Of a DNA stretch of 64,000 nt, positions 42,482-50,312 are shown piece by piece (the first letter of the stretch is position 1; every line of letters starts with the position of its first letter). This stretch comes from UBA6107 sp034430175 (GTDB lineage: Bacteria; Chloroflexota; Anaerolineae; Anaerolineales; Anaerolineaceae), in NCBI GenBank assembly GCA_034430175.1, contig DAOUFI010000026.1, forward strand, positions 62,001-126,000. Direction: 5' to 3'. The notes under the pieces were generated by a model. It saw only the letters and a list, made by a program, of their open reading frames with translations, ran no database searches and had not been told where the DNA came from. A program made the translations under genes and the position numbers.

Positions 42482-43525
42482 ATGGGAAGATTAATTGATG
42501 TTGTTGAATATCCGAATGAGATGACCGATGAACTGGTACATCGTTTTCCTGAAACAGGAGTGGCTGATCTGCGGATCGGTTCACAGGTCATCGTACGAGA
42601 ATCACAAAAAGTAGTATTTATGCGAGATGGGCAGGCACTGGATACTTTCGGCCCAGGCCGTCACACGATTACTACTGCAAACATTCCATATCTGATCAAC
42701 TTGATTGGCAAAGCGTTTAATGACAGAACGCCGTTCACGGCTGAAGTCTATTACGTTTCTGTAAAAGAATTCCCCGATCGCAAGTGGGGAACTGCCCAAC
42801 CAATCATTGTGAGGAACCAGGGAATCGGGCTTGGAATGACCCTCCTACAGGGTTATGGTACCTATAGTTTCCAGATTTCTGATGCACAGCAATTCCTGAC
42901 CCAAATCGTCGGCGCCCAGGGTTCCTATAGAATGGCGGACATTGAGAATCGCATGCGGGTTATGCTTCTCTCAAAAATTCAGGATGTTCTGGGAGAAACT
43001 GGAGCCAAGAAGAACGTTTTTGACCTGATTGGGTTGACTGAAGAGCTTGGAGCTGCTGTTCGAGCCAAAGCTCAGGATGATTTCGGAGCTCTGGGTCTTA
43101 CATTAAAATCTTTCTATATTGGCAGTCTCAAACCGTCTGAGAAATCGGCTGAAGAGCTTCGGGCAATGGGTATGCTTGACATGGCTACTTATGCGCAACT
43201 CCAGGCTGCGGATGCTATGCGTGAAGCTGCTAATAATCCGAATGGTGGAGCTGGATTGACTTCTGGGATTGGTGCTGGTCTTGGCATTGGAAATGTTTTG
43301 AGCCAATCCTTATCTGGTATCGGCACTAACCAGGCGCAGGCCGGCCAGACATCAGCATCCGCAGCAATCCCGGCGGTGATGACTCCTGCTGAGGCTGCAA
43401 CAGCCTTGAAGGTAACTGAAGCTGATGTATTGGCTGCGATCAAAGCTGGCGAATTGAAGGCCAAGAAGATCGGCGAATCGTTCAGGATCAGCAAAGAAGC
43501 TCTTGATAATTACCTGAAGGGTTAA
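42482..43525 (+). CDS. SPFH-domain protein with C-terminal excisionase-like helix-turn-helix
   Basis: The 347-residue protein starts MGRLIDVVEYPNEMTDELVH, the N-terminus of the YdjI-like 'virion core protein' SPFH group, and continues through a band-7-like beta/alpha region to about residue 240 (KSFYIGSLKPSEKSAEELRA). A Gly/Ala-rich low-complexity linker (about 245-300) leads to a 48-residue excisionase/MerR-type helix-turn-helix: MTPAEAATALKVTEADVLAA, then GELKAKKIGESFRISKEAL. YdjI relatives usually end in a zinc ribbon or nothing. TGGAG lies six bases before the ATG. It may scaffold membranes or phage-shock-like complexes; the role of the DNA-binding-like end is unknown. Confidence 0.78.
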   Translation: MGRLIDVVEYPNEMTDELVHRFPETGVADLRIGSQVIVRESQKVVFMRDGQALDTFGPGRHTITTANIPYLINLIGKAFNDRTPFTAEVYYVSVKEFPDRKWGTAQPIIVRNQGIGLGMTLLQGYGTYSFQISDAQQFLTQIVGAQGSYRMADIENRMRVMLLSKIQDVLGETGAKKNVFDLIGLTEELGAAVRAKAQDDFGALGLTLKSFYIGSLKPSEKSAEELRAMGMLDMATYAQLQAADAMREAANNPNGGAGLTSGIGAGLGIGNVLSQSLSGIGTNQAQAGQTSASAAIPAVMTPAEAATALKVTEADVLAAIKAGELKAKKIGESFRISKEALDNYLKG

Positions 43526-43541
43526 CTAATTTCGCAAGTCC

Positions 43542-43576
43542 AGCCACCCGATTAGATTTTCCGGGTGGCTTTTTTG
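43542..43576 (+). terminator. Terminator after the SPFH gene
   Basis: Nine-base stem AGCCACCCG / CGGGTGGCT with an eleven-base loop, followed by a run of six T. It closes the small-protein/SPFH transcript. Confidence 0.85.
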
Positions 43577-43601
43577 TTTTTATTTGGTTAGGATGTATAA
43601 T
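43574..43601 (+). promoter_or_regulatory. Promoter of sucCD
   Basis: TTGTTT (43574-43579), 16-base spacer, TATAAT (43596-43601), about 38 bases before the sucC ATG. The -35 box lies within the T-run of the preceding terminator. Confidence 0.55.
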
Positions 43602-43639
43602 CCACTTGGGTTTGCCTATTCCAACATCAGGGAGTTTCG

Positions 43640-44776
43640 ATGAAACTTCACGAGTATCAGTCAAAGCAAATTTTCGCGCGTTATGGAATTCCAATACCAA
43701 AAGGTAGAATCGCAGGTACAGCAGGAGAAGTCAAACAAATCACCGAAGAGTTCGGAACAAATGTAATTATTAAGTCACAAGTATTGGTAGGGGGAAGAGG
43801 AAAAGCCGGCGGTATTCGTTTAGTGAAATCCCCCCAAGAAGCCCAAGAAGTTGCAACATCCATATTGGGGATGGAAATCAAGGGATTACCTGTCCGTAAA
43901 GTTTTGGTTGATGAAGCTGTATCCATCGTAAAAGAATTTTATTTTGGCATCACGATCGATAGAATGAAGCAACAGCCGGTATTGATGGCCTCAGGATCAG
44001 GCGGGATGGAAATTGAGGAAGTGGCTGTAAGAAATCCGGAAAAAATATCAAAGGTTTACATCGATCCAATCCTGGGGCTGAAAGAATTCCAACTCAGGGA
44101 CGTGGCGATGAGTATTGACTTACCCAGGCAACAATGGAAGTCTTTCACTGAGATAGGCATGGCTTTATGGAAAGTATTTTCGGATTGTGATGCTTCTCTG
44201 GTCGAGATCAATCCTCTGGTGATCGCTGCAGAAAACAAGCTGGTGGCCCTGGATGCAAAGATCGTTCTTGATGACAACGCACTCTTCCGCCATCAAGACC
44301 TGGCGGAATTGAGAGACATGGATGTTGAAGAGCCAAGTGAAATAGAAGCCAGAAAATTCGAAGTCACTTTTATTAAAATGCAGGGGAATATTGGTTGTAT
44401 GGTGAATGGAGCGGGGCTCGCCATGGCAACCATGGATATCCTCAATCTTTACGGTGGAGAAGCTTCCAATTTCCTGGATATTGGGGGAGGTGCTTCTGCC
44501 GAAAAAGTAGCAGCATCGCTAAGAATTATTTTAAGCGATCCCAAAGTGAAGGTGGTTTTGATCAATGTATTTGGAGGGATCACTCGCTGTGATGTCGTTG
44601 CAAAAGGAATCCTCGCGGCTGCTGCAGAGGTCGATGTAAAGGTTCCCATGGTAATACGTTTGGTTGGAACAAATGAAGAAGAAGGACGGCAGATCTTAAA
44701 ATCGTCCAAATTTGCAAGCGCCGAAACACTTGTCCAGGCTGCGCAAATGGCTGTGGCTGCCACAAAGGAGAATTAA
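43640..44776 (+). CDS. sucC: Succinyl-CoA synthetase beta subunit
   Basis: The 378-residue beta subunit, with SucD, makes ATP or GTP while converting succinyl-CoA to succinate in the TCA cycle. It opens MKLHEYQSKQIFARYGIPIP (ATP-grasp start), contains SQVLVGGRGKAGGIRLV near residue 45, EINPLVI near 188 and the CoA-side segment FLDIGGGASAEKVA near 278. GGGAG precedes the ATG. sucD follows after five bases. Length is slightly under the usual 385-400. Confidence 0.95.
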   Translation: MKLHEYQSKQIFARYGIPIPKGRIAGTAGEVKQITEEFGTNVIIKSQVLVGGRGKAGGIRLVKSPQEAQEVATSILGMEIKGLPVRKVLVDEAVSIVKEFYFGITIDRMKQQPVLMASGSGGMEIEEVAVRNPEKISKVYIDPILGLKEFQLRDVAMSIDLPRQQWKSFTEIGMALWKVFSDCDASLVEINPLVIAAENKLVALDAKIVLDDNALFRHQDLAELRDMDVEEPSEIEARKFEVTFIKMQGNIGCMVNGAGLAMATMDILNLYGGEASNFLDIGGGASAEKVAASLRIILSDPKVKVVLINVFGGITRCDVVAKGILAAAAEVDVKVPMVIRLVGTNEEEGRQILKSSKFASAETLVQAAQMAVAATKEN

Positions 44777-44781
44777 CCCCG

Positions 44782-45645
44782 ATGAGCATTCTTGCAAACC
44801 AAAACACAAGGTTGATCGTACAGGGAATCACCGGCCAAGAGGGATTATTTCACACTCAACAGATGCTTTACTACAAAACCAACCTGGTGGGTGGAGTGAC
44901 CCCGGGTAAGGGTGGTGAGTGGGTACTGGATGGAAAGGTTCCCGTGTTTGATTCTGTGAAGGCGGCTGTTGAAGTAACCGGAGCGGATGCGTCAGTGATT
45001 TTTGTCCCAGCGCGTCATTGCGCAGATGCAATTTATGAAGCTGCAGATGCCGAGATTCCACTTGTTGTCTGCATCACTGAGGGTGTCCCGGTTCAGGACA
45101 TGCTAAAGGTGAAAAGTTTCTTAAAACAGAAGAGGACCAAATTGATTGGTCCAAATTGCCCTGGAATATTGACACCAGGTGAGGCAAAGATCGGAATTAT
45201 TCCCGGGAATATCACATTGCCAGGAAATATTGGGGTAGTGTCAAAATCAGGAACGCTAACATATGAAGTCCTTCATGCGTTAAAACAAAAGGGATTGGGC
45301 GTTTCGACATGCATCGGGATAGGCGGCGACCCGATCAAAGGGATGGGTTTCATCGAGATCCTTGAGATGTTTGAAGCGGACGCCCATACTGACAAGATCG
45401 TGTTAATTGGTGAGATAGGTGGAAGTGACGAGGAAAATGCAGCGGAGTATATTTCACGGCATATGACCAAGCCGGTGGTATCGTTCATCGCTGGAATCAC
45501 TGCGCCGCCCGGAAAAAGAATGGGGCATGCAGGCGCAATTATTGATGGAAATACTGGTACAGCAAAAGCAAAGATAGAAGCATTGGAGACAGCAGGTGTG
45601 AGGGTGGCAAAGCACCCTGAAGAAATCCCCGCATTATTGAGTTAA
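44782..45645 (+). CDS. sucD: Succinyl-CoA synthetase alpha subunit
   Basis: The 287-residue alpha subunit has the CoA-binding Rossmann start LIVQGITGQEGLFHTQQM, GGVTPGKGG near residue 38, the GPNCPG segment near 124 and the active-site His in GKRMGHAGAII near 245, which is phosphorylated in the reaction. It is five bases after sucC. A strong terminator follows that also faces the acyl carrier protein gene on the other strand. No other TCA gene is in the window. Confidence 0.96.
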   Translation: MSILANQNTRLIVQGITGQEGLFHTQQMLYYKTNLVGGVTPGKGGEWVLDGKVPVFDSVKAAVEVTGADASVIFVPARHCADAIYEAADAEIPLVVCITEGVPVQDMLKVKSFLKQKRTKLIGPNCPGILTPGEAKIGIIPGNITLPGNIGVVSKSGTLTYEVLHALKQKGLGVSTCIGIGGDPIKGMGFIEILEMFEADAHTDKIVLIGEIGGSDEENAAEYISRHMTKPVVSFIAGITAPPGKRMGHAGAIIDGNTGTAKAKIEALETAGVRVAKHPEEIPALLS

Positions 45646-45646
45646 T

Positions 45647-45685
45647 AAAGAAGCGCAGGAAAAAACTTCCTGCGCTTCTTTTTTT
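45647..45685 (+). terminator. Terminator after sucCD
   Basis: Fifteen-base perfect stem AAAGAAGCGCAGGAA / TTCCTGCGCTTCTTT with a five-base loop, then TTTT. It begins two bases after the sucD stop and lies between converging sucD and acpP. Confidence 0.9.
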
Positions 45686-45687
45686 GA

Positions 45688-45924
45688 TTATTTTTTATGT
45701 CCGTCTATGTATTTGATTGCATCGGAAACAGTCTTGATATTGCGAGCATCTTCATCATTAATATTTATATCGAATTTTTCGCAAAAACCATCGATCAGGA
45801 AGAACTGGTCCATGGAGTCGGCTTTTAGATCTTCGACAAATCGAGTGTTTTCTTTGACTTCCTTTTCATCGACTTTGAGAACGTCGACGATAACTGCTTT
45901 AACCTTTTCGAACGTATCACTCAT
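45688..45924 (-). CDS. acpP: Acyl carrier protein
   Basis: The 78-residue acidic helical protein carries fatty-acid intermediates on a 4'-phosphopantetheine attached to Ser37. The site reads LKADSMDQFFLID; the usual motif is DSLD, so Met replaces Leu next to the Ser, a mild change. Spacing and length are standard. It is not beside fatty-acid synthesis genes but alone, with its own near-consensus promoter. It could be the general ACP or a special one; context does not decide. Confidence 0.9.
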   Translation of the reverse strand: MSDTFEKVKAVIVDVLKVDEKEVKENTRFVEDLKADSMDQFFLIDGFCEKFDININDEDARNIKTVSDAIKYIDGHKK

Positions 45925-45966
45925 TCTAGACCTCCTGAAAATATTGCCAACTGAGATATATTTAGA

Positions 45967-45994
45967 ATTGTAACTTTACTGTTCATTCTGTCAA
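45967..45994 (-). promoter_or_regulatory. Promoter of acpP
   Basis: Reverse strand TTGACA (45989-45994), 16-base spacer, TACAAT (45967-45972), 43 bases before the acpP start. Nearly consensus. Confidence 0.75.
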
Positions 45995-46056
45995 GGAACA
46001 GTAGTACACAATCCCGTTTTTCAACTTTTAATAACACCAAGATTGCATTTTAGGTC

Positions 46057-46065
46057 TGGTATACT
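46057..46065 (+). promoter_or_regulatory. Extended -10 promoter of fni
   Basis: TGGTATACT (TG, one base, TATACT), 20 bases before the isopentenyl-diphosphate isomerase ATG. The leader would be short and the ribosome site weak. Confidence 0.45.
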
Positions 46066-46085
46066 TTAATCAATAGTGAGTTTTT

Positions 46086-47117
46086 ATGACGAATCGAATT
46101 CAGGGTAGAAAATCAGATCATATACGAATTAACCTGGAAAAGGATGTCCTTTCCGGTTTTACCAATGGTTTGGAGCATTTCACACTTGAGCATTGTGCCT
46201 TGCCAGAGATCGATCTCGCGGATGTTTCGACAAAAACAGAATTTTTAAGTTTTCCATTACTTCTACCTCTATTCATTTCTTCAATGACAGGGGGTAACGA
46301 AGAGAGTATAAAGATCAATCGAAATCTGGCTCTTGCCGCAGAAGAAAAGGGAATCGCGATCGGATTAGGCTCACAACGTCCAATGCTCGAAAATCCAGAA
46401 TTGGTCAACTCGTTCAAAATCAGAAATCTGGCGCCCCATGTTCCAATATTCGGTAACATTGGAGCGGTTCAATTTAATTATGGATTGACTGATGATAAAT
46501 GCAAATGGTTGGTAGAAACGATTGATGCGAATGGTTTGATCCTGCATTTGAATCCGTTACAAGAAGCTCTGCAACCAGAAGGGGAAAAGAACTTTTCAGG
46601 CTTGCTTAGGAAAATTGAGAGATTGTGCAAAGTTTTTCAATTCCCTATAATTGTAAAAGAAGTAGGTTGGGGGTTATCAAAGACGACCGCACAAAAATTG
46701 ATCGATGCAGGGGTATCTGCCGTTGATGTAGCTGGAGCCGGAGGGACCTCTTGGGCAAAAGTGGAAGCAAACCGCATTTCCGATGAACAGATGCAAAAAA
46801 TTGCATTTGATTTTTCCAATTGGGGAATACCGACTGCAAATTGCATCAGAGAGATTCGTTCGATCGATAAGAAGATCCCATTGATCGCTTCAGGCGGGAT
46901 TCACAATGGAATCGAAACAGCGAAGTGTATCGCCCTGGGAGCAAATCTTTGCGGCATGGCAGGTGGATTATTGAGAGCAGGAGCAAATTCATCTCAAAAA
47001 GTGATCGATGAGATCGAATATGTTGAAAAAGAACTGCGCATAGCCATGTTTGCATCAGGAATAAATGATATTACCAGTCTCCAAAATAGCAGGCTCGTCG
47101 ATGTTACAACACGGTAA
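46086..47117 (+). CDS. fni: Type 2 isopentenyl-diphosphate delta-isomerase
   Basis: The 343-residue FMN- and NADPH-dependent enzyme interconverts isopentenyl and dimethylallyl diphosphate. It opens with RKSDHIRI, has SSMTGGNEE near residue 65, GLGSQRPML near 93, LHLNPLQEALQPEG near 152 and the FMN phosphate region VDVAGAGGTSWAKVE near 217 and IASGGIHNG near 275. Type 2 is common in archaea, Firmicutes and Chloroflexota. It overlaps the polyprenyl synthase gene by 17 bases, so precursor and chain formation are coupled. The mevalonate or MEP genes are elsewhere. Confidence 0.95.
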   Translation: MTNRIQGRKSDHIRINLEKDVLSGFTNGLEHFTLEHCALPEIDLADVSTKTEFLSFPLLLPLFISSMTGGNEESIKINRNLALAAEEKGIAIGLGSQRPMLENPELVNSFKIRNLAPHVPIFGNIGAVQFNYGLTDDKCKWLVETIDANGLILHLNPLQEALQPEGEKNFSGLLRKIERLCKVFQFPIIVKEVGWGLSKTTAQKLIDAGVSAVDVAGAGGTSWAKVEANRISDEQMQKIAFDFSNWGIPTANCIREIRSIDKKIPLIASGGIHNGIETAKCIALGANLCGMAGGLLRAGANSSQKVIDEIEYVEKELRIAMFASGINDITSLQNSRLVDVTTR

Positions 47118-48123
47118 TGTTTTGACTCCAAATATTAAACATATGCTAGAAGAATTCGAAAAGCAAGCAAGAAAAGCGGTGGATGAAACTTGCGCAGGTC
47201 AATATAGTGGCTTGGGTGATATATTTAAATACCAAATGGGGTGGACGGGACAATCAGGCAAAAGCGGTAAACGTATTCGGCCCATGATGCTACTTCTTAC
47301 CGTTGCAGGCTACAACGAAAAATGGGATAGAGCAATCCCCGCTGCCATTGCACTGGAGTTGATACACAATTACTCTTTGATCCATGATGACATCGAAGAC
47401 AACAGCCAAATGAGACGGGGCGTTGAAACCGTGTGGGTGAAATGGGGACAACCGCAGGGAATCAACAGCGGTGACTCCATGCTTAACCTGGCATTTTCAG
47501 TGCTATGGAAATTGGAGAATAATTATTCTCCTCAAACCGTTATAGAAACAACGAAGACATTGCAGCGATATTCAATGGATTTGACGAAAGGTCAGTATCT
47601 GGATATTGACTTTGAATCCAGAAGCAACGTCACGATAAAAAATTATATAGACATGGTAGAGGGAAAGACCTGTTCATTATTTAAGGCAGCTCTTGAAATT
47701 GGCGGAATCCTGGGTGAATCAAGTGCGCAAGATCGAATGAAACTGCAAAAAATCGGCAGTTTGCTTGGGCAGGCTTACCAGATCCAGGATGATTGGCTCG
47801 GGATTTGGGGAGACGTATCAGTTACCGGAAAATCCAATCAAAGCGATCTTCTGGAACGGAAAAAAACCTATCCAGTGATTTTAGGATTGCAGAAGAATCA
47901 CCAGTTTTTGAAACTCTGGGATCAAGCAGGAAACAATGACCAGCTTCCAATACTCGAAATGGCCAAAACCCTTGAGGCAGAAGGAATCAAGCAAGCGACA
48001 GAGAGCGAATTCAACCGGGTTTATGAAGAGGCTTTCTCGCTTTTGAAGTTGCTGGGGAAAAAGTACAAAGAATTTGAAGGATTGAGCGATTTTATAAGAT
48101 TGTTATTGAAACGGCAATTCTAG
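47101..48123 (+). CDS. Polyprenyl (farnesyl/geranylgeranyl) diphosphate synthase
   Basis: The 340-residue all-helical enzyme condenses isopentenyl units. The first Asp-rich motif is LIHDDIEDNSQMRRG near residue 98; the second is DDWLGIWGD near 238, the form seen in geranylgeranyl-type synthases. GKRIRPMMLLL near 58 gives the diphosphate-binding Lys and Arg. A Tyr five residues before the first motif suggests a short chain (C15-C20). The ATG at 47101 lies inside the fni 3' end; the next Met (47143) has no ribosome site. The stop shares a CTAG with the folK stop on the other strand. Confidence 0.9.
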   Translation: MLQHGNVLTPNIKHMLEEFEKQARKAVDETCAGQYSGLGDIFKYQMGWTGQSGKSGKRIRPMMLLLTVAGYNEKWDRAIPAAIALELIHNYSLIHDDIEDNSQMRRGVETVWVKWGQPQGINSGDSMLNLAFSVLWKLENNYSPQTVIETTKTLQRYSMDLTKGQYLDIDFESRSNVTIKNYIDMVEGKTCSLFKAALEIGGILGESSAQDRMKLQKIGSLLGQAYQIQDDWLGIWGDVSVTGKSNQSDLLERKKTYPVILGLQKNHQFLKLWDQAGNNDQLPILEMAKTLEAEGIKQATESEFNRVYEEAFSLLKLLGKKYKEFEGLSDFIRLLLKRQF

Positions 48124-48587
48124 AATGTAAGGTTGCAAAATCGAAAAGCAGATGTTGTTTTGATATGGTTTTCTGCGATTTCCTGGAGAGTTCGACGCGT
48201 CTCTGGATCAATGAGTTCGGGAATTATTTCTGACAGGGGAAAAATCAGGTGGTCCATAGTAAAGATAAGTGGATCTTGAATTTCATTGTTGAACAGCAGA
48301 ATATCAAGATCGATGGGACGCGGTGAATTCTTATCTGTTGTACGAACCCGACCGAGCTTCTCTTCGATCTGACAAAGGATTTCTTCTTTAAGATCATGAG
48401 CTGTAAGCTCAGTTTGGAGAGATACAGCAGCGTTTAGAAAGGGAGGACTGATTGCGCCAATCGCGTCTGTATGCCAGAGGGATGAAATATTTACTAATCT
48501 GACCTGAGCGGTTAGTAATCTAAGCGCTTGGGGAATATTAATTTGCGGTTCTATGTTCGAACCGATTCCAATATATGTCAGGTTCAT
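48120..48587 (-). CDS. folK: 2-amino-4-hydroxy-6-hydroxymethyldihydropteridine pyrophosphokinase
   Basis: The 155-residue enzyme transfers pyrophosphate from ATP to hydroxymethyl-dihydropterin in folate synthesis. Family marks: YIGIGSNIEPQINIPQALRL at the N-terminus, SSLWHTDAIG near 37, FLNAAVSLQT near 51, and SPRPIDLDILLFNN near 88 with the metal-binding Asp pair. Its ATG overlaps the folB stop by one base (TGATG), so the two are coupled. It converges on the polyprenyl synthase gene, and the last bases of both genes overlap. Confidence 0.94.
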   Translation of the reverse strand: MNLTYIGIGSNIEPQINIPQALRLLTAQVRLVNISSLWHTDAIGAISPPFLNAAVSLQTELTAHDLKEEILCQIEEKLGRVRTTDKNSPRPIDLDILLFNNEIQDPLIFTMDHLIFPLSEIIPELIDPETRRTLQEIAENHIKTTSAFRFCNLTF

Positions 48588-48940
48588 CAGGGTTTTGATC
48601 TTTCGATTTCCACGCCGACCGATTTAGAGAATCTGACCGCTCCTGGTTTTTCAACACGTACCTGCACCTTTTCAACATGAGGTTCTCCAAGGACCAGGTC
48701 GGCAATATCAGTGGCAAGCGCTTCGACAGTGTATCGCTGCACCTTTTCGACATGCGCCAGTACTTTCTTTGCGACAGTGCGATAATTCACGCTATCATCG
48801 ACATTATCAGTCTCACCAGCTTTATGGATGTCGGTGTAGATTACGATATTCACAAGGATATCCTGGGGCTGTTCACGTTCTCTTTCACTGATGCCAATTA
48901 CTCCCCGAATTAATAGATCATTTACAAAAATACGATCCAT
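48587..48940 (-). CDS. folB: Dihydroneopterin aldolase
   Basis: The 117-residue enzyme cleaves dihydroneopterin to hydroxymethyl-dihydropterin and glycolaldehyde. It opens MDRIFVNDLLIRGVIGISER, with the family pattern VNIVIYTDI near residue 29, DDSVNYRTVAKKV near 45 and the Glu/Lys region VRVEKPGAVRF near 95. The ATG at 48940 has GGAGCGAAC in front; an open frame to 48997 is rejected. It lies between the PTR1-like reductase (13 bases) and folK in one run. folP and folE are not in the window. Confidence 0.93.
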   Translation of the reverse strand: MDRIFVNDLLIRGVIGISEREREQPQDILVNIVIYTDIHKAGETDNVDDSVNYRTVAKKVLAHVEKVQRYTVEALATDIADLVLGEPHVEKVQVRVEKPGAVRFSKSVGVEIERSKP

Positions 48941-48953
48941 GTTCGCTCCGATT

Positions 48954-49682
48954 TTATATAATATGTCGACCACCATCCACATGAATGATCTCGCCATTCA
49001 CATAAGACGGTCCTTGCAATAAGAATAAAAATACTTCTTCGAATTCATGAATATTCGCCCAGCGTTTAAGAGGAACCTGAGCGAGAATATTATCGTTTCG
49101 TGGCTCATTCGAGGGGGGTAGGATAGCACCAAGTGCCATGGCATTGACTGAAATGTCTGGCGCGGCTGCAATAGCAGTCGCCTGGGTCATTGAAGCGAGA
49201 GCCGCTTTACTGATTGTATAGGCAAAGTGATCTCTACCAGGTCGGATGGCACGCCAATCCAGCATATTAATGATTCTTCCGGATTCTCCCTGTACATGTT
49301 TTTGGATAAAAGCCTGACTAAGAATGTATGGAGCGGTTAAATTCACTGACATACAGGCCTGCCAGGTGAAAAGGTCTGTATCAAGCATACCACCCGAAGG
49401 AAAAATCGAGGCATTATTTACTAATGCAAAAATGGGTCCATAAGAAAAGACCTCTTCTACCAGGCGAAGGACATCATCTGTCTTACTAAGATCGGCTTGA
49501 TGTATCCAACATTGCCTTCCCAGTGCCTGGATTTCCCGGGAGGTTTCCAGGGCTTCTTCGGGAGAATGTCCGTGGTGAAGAATCACATTGGCACCAGCGC
49601 GAGCGGCAGCCAGTGCCATGATTTTTCCAAGCCGGTAAGCAGAACCGGTGATGAGTATCTTTTTGTCTGATAAATCTTCCAT
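48954..49682 (-). CDS. FolM/PTR1-like pteridine reductase of the SDR family
   Basis: The 242-residue SDR protein carries marks of pteridine reductases: ITGSAYRLGK at the nucleotide site (TGxxxRLG), HHGHSPEEA in the 2'-phosphate loop, and the catalytic set Asp-Tyr-Lys in INMLDWR and FAYTISKAAL with 13 residues from Asp to Tyr and 4 from Tyr to Lys, as in FolM and PTR1 (ordinary SDRs have Ser instead of that Asp). It probably reduces dihydropterins or dihydrofolate with NADPH. It heads the folM-folB-folK run. The ATG at 49682 follows TATAAT by six bases, so the mRNA may be leaderless. Confidence 0.82.
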   Translation of the reverse strand: MEDLSDKKILITGSAYRLGKIMALAAARAGANVILHHGHSPEEALETSREIQALGRQCWIHQADLSKTDDVLRLVEEVFSYGPIFALVNNASIFPSGGMLDTDLFTWQACMSVNLTAPYILSQAFIQKHVQGESGRIINMLDWRAIRPGRDHFAYTISKAALASMTQATAIAAAPDISVNAMALGAILPPSNEPRNDNILAQVPLKRWANIHEFEEVFLFLLQGPSYVNGEIIHVDGGRHII

Positions 49683-49688
49683 AAGTAC

Positions 49689-49694
49689 ATTATA
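49689..49694 (-). promoter_or_regulatory. -10 box at the start of the folate run
   Basis: TATAAT on the reverse strand, separated from the ATG at 49682 by six bases. Transcription would begin at or next to the ATG. No ribosome site precedes the ATG and no good -35 is seen. Confidence 0.4.
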
Positions 49695-49736
49695 GTAAGA
49701 ATCGCGCATTTTCGCATGGTTTGTATTATGAATATA

Positions 49737-49765
49737 TTGACAAAGTTAGTCCAAAATGCTATATT
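49737..49765 (+). promoter_or_regulatory. Promoter of csoR-copZ-copA
   Basis: TTGACA (49737-49742), 17-base spacer, TATATT (49760-49765): a near-consensus sigma-70 promoter directly followed by the CsoR-type operator. Confidence 0.8.
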
Positions 49766-49773
49766 TATTAAAC

Positions 49774-49792
49774 CCACCCCCTATGGGGAGGG
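49774..49792. promoter_or_regulatory. CsoR-type copper operator
   Basis: A G/C-tract pseudo-palindrome, CCACCCC-CTATG-GGGAGG, centred on 49783, with eight matching pairs of about ten. This is the form of operators bound by CsoR. It lies between the -10 box and the csoR start, so bound CsoR would block transcription until copper(I) releases it. Confidence 0.7.
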
Positions 49793-49799
49793 ATAAAGG

Positions 49800-50078
49800 A
49801 TGATTGAGATGAAGAATCAAGACGCATTGGCAAGATTGAAAACGATCGAGGGGCACATTCGGGGCATTGAAAAAATGATCGAAAATGAAGAATATTGCAT
49901 CGATGTCATTCGGCAGATCCAGGCTGTGCAATCAGCATTGAACAAGGTGAGTATCACCGTCTTGGATGGACATCTCAATTCCTGTTTAGTCACCGCGATT
50001 CGTGGAGATGATGTTAAGGAAAGGGAACGAGTATTGAATGAAATTGCTGAAATCTATGAAACAGCGACCAAAGTCTAA
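49800..50078 (+). CDS. csoR: CsoR-type copper-sensing repressor
   Basis: The 92-residue helical protein belongs to the CsoR/RcnR/FrmR family. The copper ligand set Cys-His-Cys is complete: Cys33 in EEYCIDVIRQ, then His58 and Cys62 in DGHLNSCLV. LARLKTIEGHIRGIEKM gives the DNA-binding first helix. It represses its own operon with copZ and copA; a matching operator lies just upstream. The start could also be the ATG at 49809. copZ follows after nine bases. Confidence 0.92.
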   Translation: MIEMKNQDALARLKTIEGHIRGIEKMIENEEYCIDVIRQIQAVQSALNKVSITVLDGHLNSCLVTAIRGDDVKERERVLNEIAEIYETATKV

Positions 50079-50087
50079 AGGAGAAAA

Positions 50088-50294
50088 ATGAAAACAGTAA
50101 CCTATAACGTACCTAATATTAGTTGTATGCATTGCGTCCACACGATCAAAACCGAATTGTCCGATGTGAAGGGTGTATCTTCTGTAAATGCGGATGCATC
50201 AACCAAGACAGTAATTGTTGAATATGAGCCGCCGGCGAACGAAGCGGAACTAGAAAAAGTTTTGGCTGACATCAATTATCCTGTGAAGAAGTAA
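50088..50294 (+). CDS. copZ: Copper chaperone CopZ (HMA domain)
   Basis: The 68-residue protein is a single heavy-metal-associated domain of beta-alpha-beta-beta-alpha-beta form. The metal site CMHC is at residues 13-16 in ISCMHCVHT; a Met-His pair between the cysteines replaces the more usual Ala-Asn or Gly-His. It carries copper(I) to CopA, encoded 18 bases downstream. AAGGAG precedes the ATG. Confidence 0.9.
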   Translation: MKTVTYNVPNISCMHCVHTIKTELSDVKGVSSVNADASTKTVIVEYEPPANEAELEKVLADINYPVKK

Positions 50295-50312
50295 CTGAAA
50301 ATTGAGGGCATC

